Source: Pseudomonadota bacterium
GTDB lineage: Bacteria > Pseudomonadota > Gammaproteobacteria > Burkholderiales > Sulfuriferulaceae
NCBI GenBank assembly: GCA_021845925.1
Contig: JAJZUW010000001.1
Span: 55,224 to 119,223 of the forward strand
Length of the DNA stretch: 64,000 nucleotides
Direction: 5' to 3'
Every line of letters begins with the position of its first letter. The first letter of the stretch is position 1. Shown here in pieces: positions 16,716 through 26,280 of this stretch. The notes under the pieces were generated by a model. That model was not told the DNA's origin, did not search any database, and worked only from the letters and a program-made list of their open reading frames with translations. A program made the translations under genes and the position numbers.

Positions 16716-18956
16716 ATGAAATTCCGTTTTCCCGTGGTGATTATTGACGAGGATTTCCGTTCGGAAAATGCCAGCGGACTGGGTATCCGCGCCCTGGCAA
16801 AGGCGATCGAGGACGAAGGTACCGAGGTGCTTGGTGTGACCAGCTATGGCGATCTGTCCAGCTTTGCCCAGCAGCAGAGCCGTGCATCCGCTTTTATCCT
16901 GTCCATTGATGATGAAGAGTTTTCATCGTCTGGTGCGGCAAATCACGCGGTGGAGCAGATCCGGCTGTTTGTTGAAGAAATCCGTTTTCGCAATGCCGAC
17001 ATTCCGATTTTTCTGTATGGCGAAACCCGCACCTCACGACATATCCCGAATGATGTGCTGAAAGAACTGCACGGGTTCATTCACATGTTCGAAGACACAC
17101 CGGAGTTTGTTGCCCGCCATATCCTGCGCGAAATCAAGACCTATCTGGATTCATTGGCACCACCTTTCTTCCGCGCACTGACGCATTATGCGTCGGATGG
17201 TTCCTACTCCTGGCATTGTCCCGGCCATTCGGGCGGGGTGGCATTTCTCAAGAGTCCGGTCGGGCAGATGTTTCACCAGTTTTTTGGCGAAAACATGTTG
17301 CGCGCCGACGTTTGCAATGCGGTGGAAGAGTTGGGCCAACTGCTCGACCATACCGGGCCGGTGGCGGCATCGGAACGCAATGCAGCGCGTATTTTCAATG
17401 CCGATCATCTGTTTTTCGTCACCAATGGGACTTCGACTTCCAACAAGATTGTCTGGCATTCCACCGTGGCGCCGGATGACATTGTGGTGGTGGATCGCAA
17501 CTGTCACAAATCGATCCTGCACGCCATTATCATGACCGGTGCGATTCCGGTGTTTCTGATGCCGACACGCAACAATTACGGCATCATCGGTCCGATTCCG
17601 CTGGAGGAATTCCGGCCTGAGAACATCCGCAAGAAAATCGAGGCCAATCCATTTGCCCGTGGCGCCAATGCTCAGCCGCGTGTGCTGACCATTACCCAGA
17701 GCACCTATGACGGTGTGCTGTACAACGTTGAAACCATCAAACAGATGCTGGATGGCGAAATCGACACCCTGCATTTTGACGAAGCATGGTTGCCGCATGC
17801 CCCGTTCCATGACTTCTACAAGAACATGCACGCCATCGGCCGTGACCGGTCAAGGTGCCGTGAATCCCTGATGTTTTCTACCCAGTCCACCCACAAGATG
17901 CTGGCCGGCCTGTCGCAGGCCTCGCAGATTCTGGTGCAGGACAGCCAGAACCGCAAGCTGGATCGGGATGTCTTCAACGAAGCATTTCTGATGCACACCT
18001 CTACCAGTCCGCAATACGCGATTATTGCTTCGTGCGACGTCGCGGCTGCCATGATGGAACCTCCAGGCGGAACTGCGCTGGTGGAAGAATCCATTCTGGA
18101 ATCGCTGGATTTCCGGCGTGCCATGCGCAAGGTTGACGAGGAATATGGCGATTCCTGGTGGTTCAAGGTGTGGGGGCCGGATGAACTGGCCGAAGAAGGG
18201 GTTGGCGAACGCGAGGACTGGGTTCTGCGTGCACATGACCGTTGGCATGGTTTTGGCAAGCTGGCGCCCGGCTTCAACATGCTGGACCCGATCAAATCCA
18301 CCATTATCACGCCAGGACTGGATGTGGATGGTGATTTTGATGACACCGGCATGCCGGCGGCCATCGTGACCAAATATCTGGCCGAACATGGCGTGATCGT
18401 CGAAAAAACGGGCCTGTATTCATTTTTTATCATGTTTACCATCGGCATTACCAAGGGCCGCTGGAATACCATGGTCACCACCCTGCAGCAATTCAAGGAC
18501 GAATATGACCGCAACCAGCCATTGTGGCGGGTGTTGCCCGAATTTGTGTCCAAATATCCCCGTTATGAGCGCATGGGTTTGAAAGACCTGTGCGATGCGA
18601 TCCATGGCATCTACAAGGCCAACGATGTGGCCCGCCTGACGACAGAAATGTACCTGTCCAACATGGAACCGGCCATGAAACCGGCGGATGCCTACGCGCG
18701 GATGGCGCACCGCGACATCGAACGTGTCGAGATCGACAAACTGGAAGGGCGGATCACCAGCGTGCTGCTGACACCTTATCCGCCTGGTATTCCGTTGCTG
18801 ATTCCAGGCGAACGGTTCAATTCCACCATCGTGCGTTATCTGAAATTCGCGCGTGATTTCAACGAGCGTTTTCCAGGATTCGAAACCGATATCCATGGCC
18901 TGGTCAAGGAAGTGATCGACGGCAGATCGTTTTACTACGTGGATTGTGTCAGATGA
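16716..18956 (+). CDS. Orn/Lys/Arg decarboxylase (AdiA/LdcA-like)
   Basis: This 746-residue, fold-type I PLP enzyme decarboxylates a basic amino acid to a polyamine or diamine. It has an N-terminal wing domain (about 1-130), the large PLP domain with the Schiff-base lysine K394 in STQSTHKMLAGL, and the C-terminal domain. Length fits biodegradative arginine decarboxylase AdiA (about 755) and the Pseudomonas lysine decarboxylase LdcA better than ornithine decarboxylase SpeC (about 711). Substrate cannot be decided by eye. It has its own probable promoter and a hairpin after the stop. Confidence 0.9.
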   Translation: MKFRFPVVIIDEDFRSENASGLGIRALAKAIEDEGTEVLGVTSYGDLSSFAQQQSRASAFILSIDDEEFSSSGAANHAVEQIRLFVEEIRFRNADIPIFLYGETRTSRHIPNDVLKELHGFIHMFEDTPEFVARHILREIKTYLDSLAPPFFRALTHYASDGSYSWHCPGHSGGVAFLKSPVGQMFHQFFGENMLRADVCNAVEELGQLLDHTGPVAASERNAARIFNADHLFFVTNGTSTSNKIVWHSTVAPDDIVVVDRNCHKSILHAIIMTGAIPVFLMPTRNNYGIIGPIPLEEFRPENIRKKIEANPFARGANAQPRVLTITQSTYDGVLYNVETIKQMLDGEIDTLHFDEAWLPHAPFHDFYKNMHAIGRDRSRCRESLMFSTQSTHKMLAGLSQASQILVQDSQNRKLDRDVFNEAFLMHTSTSPQYAIIASCDVAAAMMEPPGGTALVEESILESLDFRRAMRKVDEEYGDSWWFKVWGPDELAEEGVGEREDWVLRAHDRWHGFGKLAPGFNMLDPIKSTIITPGLDVDGDFDDTGMPAAIVTKYLAEHGVIVEKTGLYSFFIMFTIGITKGRWNTMVTTLQQFKDEYDRNQPLWRVLPEFVSKYPRYERMGLKDLCDAIHGIYKANDVARLTTEMYLSNMEPAMKPADAYARMAHRDIERVEIDKLEGRITSVLLTPYPPGIPLLIPGERFNSTIVRYLKFARDFNERFPGFETDIHGLVKEVIDGRSFYYVDCVR

Positions 18957-18962
18957 GTTCCC

Positions 18963-18991
18963 GCACTGGCGTGCAACTGCCACGCCAGTGC
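18963..18991. terminator. Strong hairpin without T tract between convergent genes
   Basis: GCACTGGCGTG (18963-18973) and CACGCCAGTGC (18981-18991) form a perfect 11-base stem with a 7-base loop. It lies 7 bases after the decarboxylase stop and just beyond the end of the facing EamA gene. Neither strand has a T run after it, so intrinsic termination would be weak; it may instead protect 3' ends. Confidence 0.45.
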
Positions 18992-19016
18992 AACGGTACT
19001 GGTGATTTGTGCCAGG

Positions 19017-19910
19017 TCAATCCGTGCTGACTGCTCTGGGTTGGCGGGCTGCCGACATGCTGATGGAAACGCCAGCCAGCACCAGTAATCCTCCTGATAT
19101 CTGGGCAGTATTCGGCCAGCTGCCCGTGAATGTGGCGGTGAGCATGGCAAACACGGGAATCAGGTTCATGAACAGAGCGGTGCGCGATGCTCCCAGATTC
19201 TGGATGGCATGGTTCCACAGCAGATAGGCCACCACGGTGCCGCCACTGGCCATGATGGCCAGAGCCAGCATGGCGTGCAGTCCGGGAAACTGCTGTGGCA
19301 GACCTTGGTGCATGGCGGCAGCCAGCAGGACAATGGCACCGCTTCCCATCAGTAGCGTCGTGTTGATCAGGTTCGATCTGGCCGGCACCAGCTGACGCGT
19401 CAGAATGTTGTAGCCGGCCCACGCCAGATTGGCCACCAGCATCAGAAAATCACCCCGGCTCAAATGTTGTTGCAGAATGCTGGCAGGGTGTCCGCCGGTC
19501 AGAACGATGCTCACGCCGATCAGGGCGACCGGGATGGAAACCAGCCAGATCCGCGCAGGTCTTTCCCCCGGCCAGGCAGCGGCCATCAGCGCGGTCAGCA
19601 GAGGGTTGGTGGCCATGATCAGTGCGGCATTGGTTGGACTGGTGCTGGTCATGGCAGAGAAAAACAGCAGGTTGAACCCGCCGATACCGATCGCGCCGAC
19701 CAGGAAATAGATCAGTGCGTGCTCCCGGATCGCTGGCAACAGGTTTTCTTTTTGCCACCAGGCGTAGCCCAGCATGATCAGCGTCCCTATGCCAAAGCGT
19801 AGACAAGCTGCCCAGACGGGAGGAATATCGTGCAGGATGGGAACTGCCAGCACAAAATTGGCGCCCCAGAAAAAGGTTGCGATAATGGTGGTGAGAACAA
19901 TTGGGCTCAT
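19017..19910 (-). CDS. DMT-superfamily (EamA) transporter
   Basis: The 297-residue membrane protein has ten predicted segments in two EamA repeats, the usual plan of drug/metabolite exporters. The first repeat starts FFWGANFVLAVP; the second starts NLAWAGYNILTRQLV. Amino acids, purines and other metabolites are exported by different members; nothing here shows which. It is divergent from a LysR-type regulator 79 bases away, a common regulator-exporter arrangement. Confidence 0.88.
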   Translation of the reverse strand: MSPIVLTTIIATFFWGANFVLAVPILHDIPPVWAACLRFGIGTLIMLGYAWWQKENLLPAIREHALIYFLVGAIGIGGFNLLFFSAMTSTSPTNAALIMATNPLLTALMAAAWPGERPARIWLVSIPVALIGVSIVLTGGHPASILQQHLSRGDFLMLVANLAWAGYNILTRQLVPARSNLINTTLLMGSGAIVLLAAAMHQGLPQQFPGLHAMLALAIMASGGTVVAYLLWNHAIQNLGASRTALFMNLIPVFAMLTATFTGSWPNTAQISGGLLVLAGVSISMSAARQPRAVSTD

Positions 19911-19989
19911 GTGGATTCCAGGTCAAAGGACGACTGATGTGCCAGTGTAAAAAGACAGCCTGTCGCAGGCAAACCATTCTTTCTGAATC

Positions 19990-20901
19990 ATGAGTGAAGA
20001 AAAACTGATGTCACGTCGTCTGCCTTCGCTCAATGCATTGCGTGCGCTGGAATCGGTTGCCCGGCATGGCAGCATCGGTCTTGCCGCACGTGAGCTGCAT
20101 GTGACGCCGGCAGCGGTAAGCCAGCAGGTACATCAACTGGAAGAATGGCTCGGCACTGAACTGTTCCGCCGCGGCAGGCAGCTGACGATGACAGACGCGA
20201 CACGACATGCCCTGCCATTGCTGACCCAGGGATTTGATTTGTTGCTGCGCGGTGTTGAAACCATGCGGGTTCCGGTTTCCGGAAGTCGTCTGGTCATCTC
20301 GTTGCCGCCGGTTTTTGCCCAGCGTTGGCTGGTTGGCCGTCTGGCAGAATTTCGCCGGAATCACCCGGAGATCGAACTTCAGCTGGCACCGACCCGTCGC
20401 ATGGTGGATCTGGATGCCGAAGGAATCGATCTGGCGATCCGGTTCGGCAATGGTCGTTTTCCGGGACTGAAGGCAGAGCGGCTGATGGCGGAAGAAGTCT
20501 TGCTGGTGGCGGCGCCGGAAATCGCGGCGCGCTTGACCGTGCCACAGGATCTGTGTCGGGAAATCATGCTGCTGGATGATGCCCGCATGTGGGACCCTGT
20601 GGTACCTGACTGGCATGACTGGCTCAAGTCGCAGGGCGTGGATGTGACAGCCAGTGGACGAATCCAGCATTTGGGCGATACCAATCTGGTGTTGCAGGCT
20701 GCCATCAGTGGACTGGGACTTGCGTTGGCCTGGAAAACCCTGGTGGCGGATGAACTGGTTCGCGGTACGCTGGTCAATGTGCTCGGGATTCGTCTGCCGT
20801 CAGCGCGTGCCTATTATCTGGTCATGTCGGAATACCGGCAACCTTCGGCAGCAGTGGCTGTCTTCCGGGACTGGTTGATGCAGATGGCCGCTGAGGATTG
20901 A
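19990..20901 (+). CDS. LysR-type transcriptional regulator, GcvA-like
   Basis: The 303-residue protein has an N-terminal winged helix (LNALRALESVARHGSIGLAARELHVTP is split over residues about 12-38) and a periplasmic-binding-like effector domain. The sequence LPSLNALRALE with LEEWLGTELFRRG is typical of the GcvA subgroup. It is divergent from the EamA transporter and probably controls it. The effector is unknown. Confidence 0.9.
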   Translation: MSEEKLMSRRLPSLNALRALESVARHGSIGLAARELHVTPAAVSQQVHQLEEWLGTELFRRGRQLTMTDATRHALPLLTQGFDLLLRGVETMRVPVSGSRLVISLPPVFAQRWLVGRLAEFRRNHPEIELQLAPTRRMVDLDAEGIDLAIRFGNGRFPGLKAERLMAEEVLLVAAPEIAARLTVPQDLCREIMLLDDARMWDPVVPDWHDWLKSQGVDVTASGRIQHLGDTNLVLQAAISGLGLALAWKTLVADELVRGTLVNVLGIRLPSARAYYLVMSEYRQPSAAVAVFRDWLMQMAAED

Positions 20902-20926
20902 TTTTTGCCTGTCAAAACGCTACAAT
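20898..20926 (+). promoter_or_regulatory. Sigma-70 promoter of grxD
   Basis: TTGATT (20898-20903) and TACAAT (20921-20926) are spaced by 17 bases. The promoter overlaps the last codon of the LysR gene and gives grxD a leader of roughly 130 bases. Confidence 0.7.
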
Positions 20927-20949
20927 ATCCGAGTATTTTACTCAGATAC
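20925..20949. promoter_or_regulatory. IscR type-1-like operator upstream of grxD
   Basis: The 25-base dyad ATATCC-GAGTA-TTT-TACTC-AGATAC matches 20 of 25 positions of the enterobacterial IscR type-1 consensus (ATASYYGACTRWWWYAGTCRRSTAT). Most differences are paired so that symmetry is kept. It overlaps the -10 of the grxD promoter, a repressor position. The regulator is inferred, not shown. Confidence 0.5.
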
Positions 20950-21063
20950 TAACCGGTTGGTCAGGCGTGGATCACGCCTTCCGGTTTGTCTGGCGTCCGT
21001 CAGACGATACAAAGCGCCGTTGTTTGGCGTGGATCCGTTTTTAATGTCAAACAGGAAATCATC

Positions 21064-21372
21064 ATGAGCGTACAGGATATTATTCGTGAGCAGGTCACCG
21101 GGCACAAGATTGTGCTTTACATGAAGGGCACGCCCCAGTTTCCGCAATGCGGTTTTTCCGCCAGCGCGATTCAGCTGCTCAAGGCCGCCGGAGCCACGGA
21201 TGTCTTTACTGTCAATGTGCTCATGGAGCCAGAAATTCGTCAGGGAATCAAGGACTACGCCAACTGGCCGACCATTCCGCAACTGTATGTCAATGGCGAA
21301 TTTGTCGGTGGATCGGACATCATGAAAGAGATGTTCGCGGCAGGCGAGTTACAGGCGCTTGTGGCAGGTTGA
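21064..21372 (+). CDS. grxD: Monothiol glutaredoxin, Grx4 family
   Basis: CGFS-type glutaredoxins bind and transfer [2Fe-2S] clusters. This 102-residue protein has the active site QCGFS with the K-G-T-P-x-x-P block just before it (MKGTPQFPQCGFS) and the glutathione-binding WPTIPQLYV and GGSD. The ATG at 21064 follows AGGAA; an in-frame 5' extension is excluded. A good promoter and an IscR-like site upstream fit a role in Fe-S homeostasis. Confidence 0.95.
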   Translation: MSVQDIIREQVTGHKIVLYMKGTPQFPQCGFSASAIQLLKAAGATDVFTVNVLMEPEIRQGIKDYANWPTIPQLYVNGEFVGGSDIMKEMFAAGELQALVAG

Positions 21373-21400
21373 ACGGGAGGCTGCATACGGCGGATTCCGT

Positions 21401-21424
21401 CCCGCACCGGTGGACAGGTGCGGG
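21401..21424. terminator. Hairpin between grxD and cphA
   Basis: CCCGCACC (21401-21408) and GGTGCGGG (21417-21424) pair perfectly. No T tract follows on either strand, so its role as terminator for the two convergent genes is uncertain. Confidence 0.35.
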
Positions 21425-21474
21425 TGCGGTTTGTCGGATCATGATACCGGTGCGCTGTCAGTGACATTCGGGGT

Positions 21475-24051
21475 TTAGGTGTTCTGTCCGGCGACGCGCT
21501 GGGCGATGTGCGCAAGTGCTTCATCGACCTGATCGATCAGGATCAGGCACAAATCACCGGGTTCCAGTTTGTCCAGCGCATAGTCAATTGCGGTGAATTC
21601 GCCGGTAATGGCGACCGTCTCACGGACGCGATCCGCATGCTGCAAACCTTCGCTGAGCAAGCGGAGCACTTCGCCATCTGCGCGTCCGCGCTGGCACTGG
21701 TCCTGGTACAGAACCACGTGATCGAATGTCTTGCCCAGAATTTCGGTTTGCTGGCGCAGGTCTTCGTCGCGCCGGTCGCCCGCACCGCTGATCACCACGT
21801 GCCGGCGTCTGGCCGGCATGTTTTCAATGGCGGTAACCAGTGCCAATATGGCATCCGGGTTGTGACCGTAATCGGCAATGACCGTGGCGCCGTGGTATTC
21901 GAACAGATTGAACCGTCCGGGTGCGGTCTGCGGGGAGTTGACGAAACTGCCCAGCGCATCGCGGATGATGGATGGCGAGATGCCCAGCGACCAGGCAGCC
22001 GCAATCGCAGCCATGGCATTTTCGACCTGGAACGCCAGACTGCCGTTCAGGGTCAGTGGAATGCCGGCCAGCGCAAACCGTTCCTCGCGCTTGCCTTCAC
22101 GCAGCACAATGGCCTGATCTTCGACAAAGACGACGGGCAGGCCACGGGCGCAGTGGGTGGCAATCACCGGGTGTTTGCGGTGATGGGCAAAATAGATCAC
22201 CCGTCCCGGGCAGCTGTTGGCCATGCGGACGACGACCGGGTCGGCTGCATTGAGAACCGCAGTTCCCCTGGAAGACACGTTTTCGACAATGATGCGCTTG
22301 ACCACTGCCAGTTCATCGACCGTGTTGATGTAATTGAGTCCGAGGTGATCGCCAATGCCGATATTGGTGATGATGGCGACATCGCACTGGTCAAATGCCA
22401 GCCCTTCGCGCAGCAGGCCACCACGTGCTGTTTCCAGCACCGCAGCGTCCACATCGGGGTGAGACAGAATGTTGCGCGCACTTTTGGGCCCGCTGCAGTC
22501 GCCGGTATCGATACGCTGCTGGTTGATGTAGACACCATCCGAGTTGGTCATGCCGGTACACCAGCCATTGTGTTGCATGATGTGGGCGACCAGACGCACG
22601 GTGGTGGTTTTGCCATTGGTGCCTGACACGGCAACCAGCGGAATCCGACCCTGGTTGCCCGTGCGGAACATCATGTCGATGATGGCGCTACCCACGTCGC
22701 GCGGTTTGCCGAACGATGGCGACAGATGCATGCGCAGACCTGGTGCTGCATTGATTTCGACGATACCGCCACCCTGACTTTCGAGCGGCAGGTGAATGGC
22801 GTTGCACAGGATATCGACGCCACAAATGTCCAGGCCGATCATGCGTGCCGCGTCGATGGCGCGTGCCGCCAGTTCGGGGTGCACGTCATCGGTCACATCG
22901 GTGGCGGTGCCGCCCGTGCTCAGATTGGCATTGTTGCGCAACAGCACCAGCTGGCCGATTTCAGGAATACTGTCAGGAGTCAGGCCCTGTTTTTCGAGTG
23001 TGACAAGGGCGATTTCATCCATGCGAATCTTGCTGAGCGATGTGGCATGGCCATCGCTGCGCCGGCTGTCGCTGTTGATCTTGTCGACCAGCTGCATGAC
23101 GGTGCTGTGTCCATCGCCAAATACGTGAGGCGGATCGCGTCGGGCCGCAGCAACCAGTTTTTCATCGATAATCAGCAGACGATAATCATGGCCGGTGATA
23201 TAGCGTTCGACCATCACCGGGGTGCTGATGCGGGCAGCCGCATGCCAGGCGGCAACGATCTGTTCACGGGTTTCCAGGTTGACTGCCACGCCGCGTCCCT
23301 GGTTGCCAAATTGTGGTTTGACGGCCACTGCGCTGCCGATTTCCTGTGCGCATCGCCAGGCGTCTTCGGCATCGGCCACCGGCCGTCCGGCTGGTACGGG
23401 CACGCCAACTGCGGCAAGCAGGGATTTGGTCAGTTCCTTGTCCTGGGCAATGGCCTCGGCAACGGCGCTGGTTCGATTGGTCTCCGCAGCCAGGATGCGC
23501 CTGCTTTTGGCGCCCCAGCCCAGCTGAACCATGCTGCCTTCGGTCATCCTCCGCCAGGGGATGCCACGGCGGATGGCGGCATCCACGATGGATCGCGTGC
23601 TGGGGCCGAGACGCAGGTCTTCATCCAGGGCGCGCAGTTCATTCAGGGCGGCGGCTGCATCGAATGACGTGTTGGCCGCTGCGGCCTGGCAAAGGGCAAG
23701 TGCGAGTTCCAGGGCACGCCGGCCAACGGCTTCTTCCGAGTATTCAACCACCACCTGGTAGACCCCGGATTCCAGCGTTTCGGTTGTCCGGCTGAACGTC
23801 ACCGGGCAGCCAGCCACGGCCTGCAGCGACAAGGTTGCGATCTCGAGGGCATGCGCCATGGGGATGTGCGGATCGCTGCCAACCGGATTCAGGGCGCCCA
23901 GTTCGGGAAACCGCGCGCGCAGCGCAGCTTCAAAGCTGGGCAGGCGAGCCAGGTCGGTTTCGTCGCCGGAACAGGCGACAATTGCCTCGACAGAGCAGTG
24001 TTTGCTCCAGAGATTGGGGCCGCGCAAGGCGCGAATTCGTGAAACTTGCAT
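21475..24051 (-). CDS. cphA: Cyanophycin synthetase CphA
   Basis: CphA builds the storage polymer multi-L-arginyl-poly-L-aspartate, adding aspartate to the backbone and then arginine to side chains, each step using ATP. The 858-residue protein has the N-terminal domain (about 1-160), an ATP-grasp domain (about 200-460) and a Mur-ligase-like domain with an intact P-loop GTNGKTT at 477-483. The C-terminal lobe has FNLFEYHGATVIADYGHNPDA. Length fits CphA1 enzymes. AGGAAC precedes the ATG. It lies 22 bases downstream of its paralogue and should share its transcript. Confidence 0.95.
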   Translation of the reverse strand: MQVSRIRALRGPNLWSKHCSVEAIVACSGDETDLARLPSFEAALRARFPELGALNPVGSDPHIPMAHALEIATLSLQAVAGCPVTFSRTTETLESGVYQVVVEYSEEAVGRRALELALALCQAAAANTSFDAAAALNELRALDEDLRLGPSTRSIVDAAIRRGIPWRRMTEGSMVQLGWGAKSRRILAAETNRTSAVAEAIAQDKELTKSLLAAVGVPVPAGRPVADAEDAWRCAQEIGSAVAVKPQFGNQGRGVAVNLETREQIVAAWHAAARISTPVMVERYITGHDYRLLIIDEKLVAAARRDPPHVFGDGHSTVMQLVDKINSDSRRSDGHATSLSKIRMDEIALVTLEKQGLTPDSIPEIGQLVLLRNNANLSTGGTATDVTDDVHPELAARAIDAARMIGLDICGVDILCNAIHLPLESQGGGIVEINAAPGLRMHLSPSFGKPRDVGSAIIDMMFRTGNQGRIPLVAVSGTNGKTTTVRLVAHIMQHNGWCTGMTNSDGVYINQQRIDTGDCSGPKSARNILSHPDVDAAVLETARGGLLREGLAFDQCDVAIITNIGIGDHLGLNYINTVDELAVVKRIIVENVSSRGTAVLNAADPVVVRMANSCPGRVIYFAHHRKHPVIATHCARGLPVVFVEDQAIVLREGKREERFALAGIPLTLNGSLAFQVENAMAAIAAAWSLGISPSIIRDALGSFVNSPQTAPGRFNLFEYHGATVIADYGHNPDAILALVTAIENMPARRRHVVISGAGDRRDEDLRQQTEILGKTFDHVVLYQDQCQRGRADGEVLRLLSEGLQHADRVRETVAITGEFTAIDYALDKLEPGDLCLILIDQVDEALAHIAQRVAGQNT

Positions 24052-24073
24052 GCTGTTCCTTTGTGGGTGCAGG

Positions 24074-26260
24074 TCAACCCTGATTCAGACTGTAAGCCAT
24101 GAGGCCTGCGCTGATGACATCAGGTGCCAGATTCAGTGCGTGGGCTGCGGCAATGGCCGCCAGAATCTGCGCACGATCCATGACGTGCACGGGCAACTGG
24201 CTGGCCGGCATCAGTTCGATGCTCAGGCTGGTATGACGAAGCACCACCTGCCCATCCACGATGGTCACGACATGCCCGTTGTTTTGCAGGTGTTCAGCCA
24301 GTATGGGCAGTCCGGCATCTTCGCTGTACAGGTAAACCTTGCCATCGCACAGGCTGATCATGTCATGCAGGCCCGGATCATCGGCATTGAGTACCGCGCT
24401 GCCCTCGGGCAGGACCACGTCGACGAAGGTGCGGTAGATCATGAACCGCTTTTCGTCGTTGTGCATGGCGTAAGGGGTAAAATCGAACTCGCGGTCGATG
24501 CCGGTAATCACGCTGACCAGGCAGCGATCATAGGCGAGACCATTGTGCACCAGCTCGATTGCACGCTGTTCGGTAACGGCAACGGTGATCGCCGGATTGA
24601 GCAACAGCTTGTGCGTTCCCTGCCAGTTGGCCCGATCGCCGGTTTCGATCTGGCGCTGGTCGATGAACAGGCCATGGCGGCAGGCCATACCCACCTGCTT
24701 GTGCTGCAGTTGCGCCAGATAGGCTACCAGCCGGGTGATTTCCGTTCGTCCGTTGTTGCCGCACACCGTGATCAGGGGGATGCGGCCTGTGTTGTTCTGC
24801 GGGAACAGGTGTTCGATGATGGCGGTGCCCACGGGCCTGGACGACCCCTGAGCCGGTTTCAGGTGCATCAGAAGTCCGGGACCGGCATTGACTTCAACAA
24901 TGGCGCCTTGCTGGGGCTCCAGCGGCTGGCTGATGTCTTCGACAACCAGATCGATGCCGGCGATGTCCAGGCCGACCACGCGGGCGGCCAGACAGACAAT
25001 GGCTGCTGTTTCCGGGTGCACCAGATCGGTGACATCGAAAGCCACATTGCCGATCCGCTGCACGACAACCTTTTTGCCCGGATCCGGAATATCGTCCGCA
25101 GTATAGCCTTGCCGTTCCAGTTCGAGCCGGCAGGCTGAATCCACACCCACAAGATTGAGCGGATGGTTTTCTGTTTCGCCACGACGTGGGTCGGTGTTGA
25201 TCTGCAGGGCGATCAGCTCGCGGATGCTATGGATTCCATCGCCGGTAATGCTGGCGATTTCGCCACGCGCAGCCGCAACCATGCGGTTGCCCACCACCAA
25301 TAGTCGGTGTTCCTGTCCATGAATGTGCCGTTCGACGATGACATCTTCGTCTTCCTCGCTGGCAACCTGCCAGGCTGTTTCAATTTCGGACTGGCGATCC
25401 AGGTTGATGAAAACCGCGCGGCCGTGGTTGCCGCTCAGCGGCTTGACGACAACCGGCAAACCGATTTCGCAGGCGGCTTCCCAGGCTTCGCTGGCACTGT
25501 GCACCAGAATGCCCTGCGGAACCGGAATGCCGCATTGGCTGAGCAGTTGTTTGGTCAGTGCCTTGTCGCGCGAGATGGTTTCGGCAATTGCGCTGGTCTG
25601 GTCGGATTCGGCAGTCCAGATTCGCCGCTGAGCCCGTCCGTAGCCGAGCTGGACCAGGTTGCCGCTATTCAGGCGGATATGGGGAATGTTCCGGTTGTCG
25701 GCAGCATCGACGATTGACGACGTGCTCGGGCCCAGCAAGGTTGATTCGGCCAGGTCTGTCAGTTCGGCCACCGCGGCCGCGACATCAAAGGGCTGGTTTT
25801 TCATGGCGGCCAGTACCAGTTCCCGGGCCAGTTCGATGGCGCGGCGCGCCACGGTTTCATGCCAGGCGCGCACCACGACCTTGTACACTCCGCGCGTGTC
25901 CATTTCGCGTGCGCGGCCAAACCCCGCTGGCATGCCGGCCAGCACCTGCAGTTCCAGGGTGACATGTTCCAGAATGTGGGCGGGCCATGTACCGTCATGC
26001 AGTCGTTTCAGAAAGCCGCCACGTTCGCCGATGCTGCAGTGATGTTCGATCAGGCTTGGCAACCAGCTGGTCAGCCGCTCGTTGAAGCCGGGAATCCGGT
26101 TGGACGGCCAGTCTTCCAGTTCGCCGATATCGACCCAGACTTCGAGGACGGGCCGGTAGGTCCAGATATTGGGGCCATTCAGAAATAATGTGCGTATAAA
26201 ACGCAAGTCGCTGTCGGGTGGTACACTGTCGGCGACAGGGTGATCAGTTGGTGCGGTCAT
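24074..26260 (-). CDS. Second cyanophycin synthetase-like protein (CphA'/CphA2-like)
   Basis: The 728-residue protein aligns with CphA along the N-terminal and ATP-grasp domains (RHIHGQEHRLLVVGNRMVAA; VVVKPLSGNHGRAVF). It differs at two points. The Mur-type P-loop reads GNNGRTE at 501-507, with Arg505 in place of the lysine. The protein also ends about where the last Mur lobe should start, about 130 residues short of CphA. Only the ATP-grasp site looks able to use ATP. This recalls cyanobacterial CphA2, which has one working site and polymerises beta-Asp-Arg dipeptides. Whether this paralogue does the same is inference. It is first of the two-gene minus operon. Confidence 0.9.
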   Translation of the reverse strand: MTAPTDHPVADSVPPDSDLRFIRTLFLNGPNIWTYRPVLEVWVDIGELEDWPSNRIPGFNERLTSWLPSLIEHHCSIGERGGFLKRLHDGTWPAHILEHVTLELQVLAGMPAGFGRAREMDTRGVYKVVVRAWHETVARRAIELARELVLAAMKNQPFDVAAAVAELTDLAESTLLGPSTSSIVDAADNRNIPHIRLNSGNLVQLGYGRAQRRIWTAESDQTSAIAETISRDKALTKQLLSQCGIPVPQGILVHSASEAWEAACEIGLPVVVKPLSGNHGRAVFINLDRQSEIETAWQVASEEDEDVIVERHIHGQEHRLLVVGNRMVAAARGEIASITGDGIHSIRELIALQINTDPRRGETENHPLNLVGVDSACRLELERQGYTADDIPDPGKKVVVQRIGNVAFDVTDLVHPETAAIVCLAARVVGLDIAGIDLVVEDISQPLEPQQGAIVEVNAGPGLLMHLKPAQGSSRPVGTAIIEHLFPQNNTGRIPLITVCGNNGRTEITRLVAYLAQLQHKQVGMACRHGLFIDQRQIETGDRANWQGTHKLLLNPAITVAVTEQRAIELVHNGLAYDRCLVSVITGIDREFDFTPYAMHNDEKRFMIYRTFVDVVLPEGSAVLNADDPGLHDMISLCDGKVYLYSEDAGLPILAEHLQNNGHVVTIVDGQVVLRHTSLSIELMPASQLPVHVMDRAQILAAIAAAHALNLAPDVISAGLMAYSLNQG

Positions 26261-26280
26261 GGAATGTCAGGTTTCTATAA

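Noticed and set aside
22726-23667. 313-codon plus-strand frame opposite cphA
   Set aside because: It lies wholly antisense to a conserved enzyme and has no ribosome site or recognisable domain.
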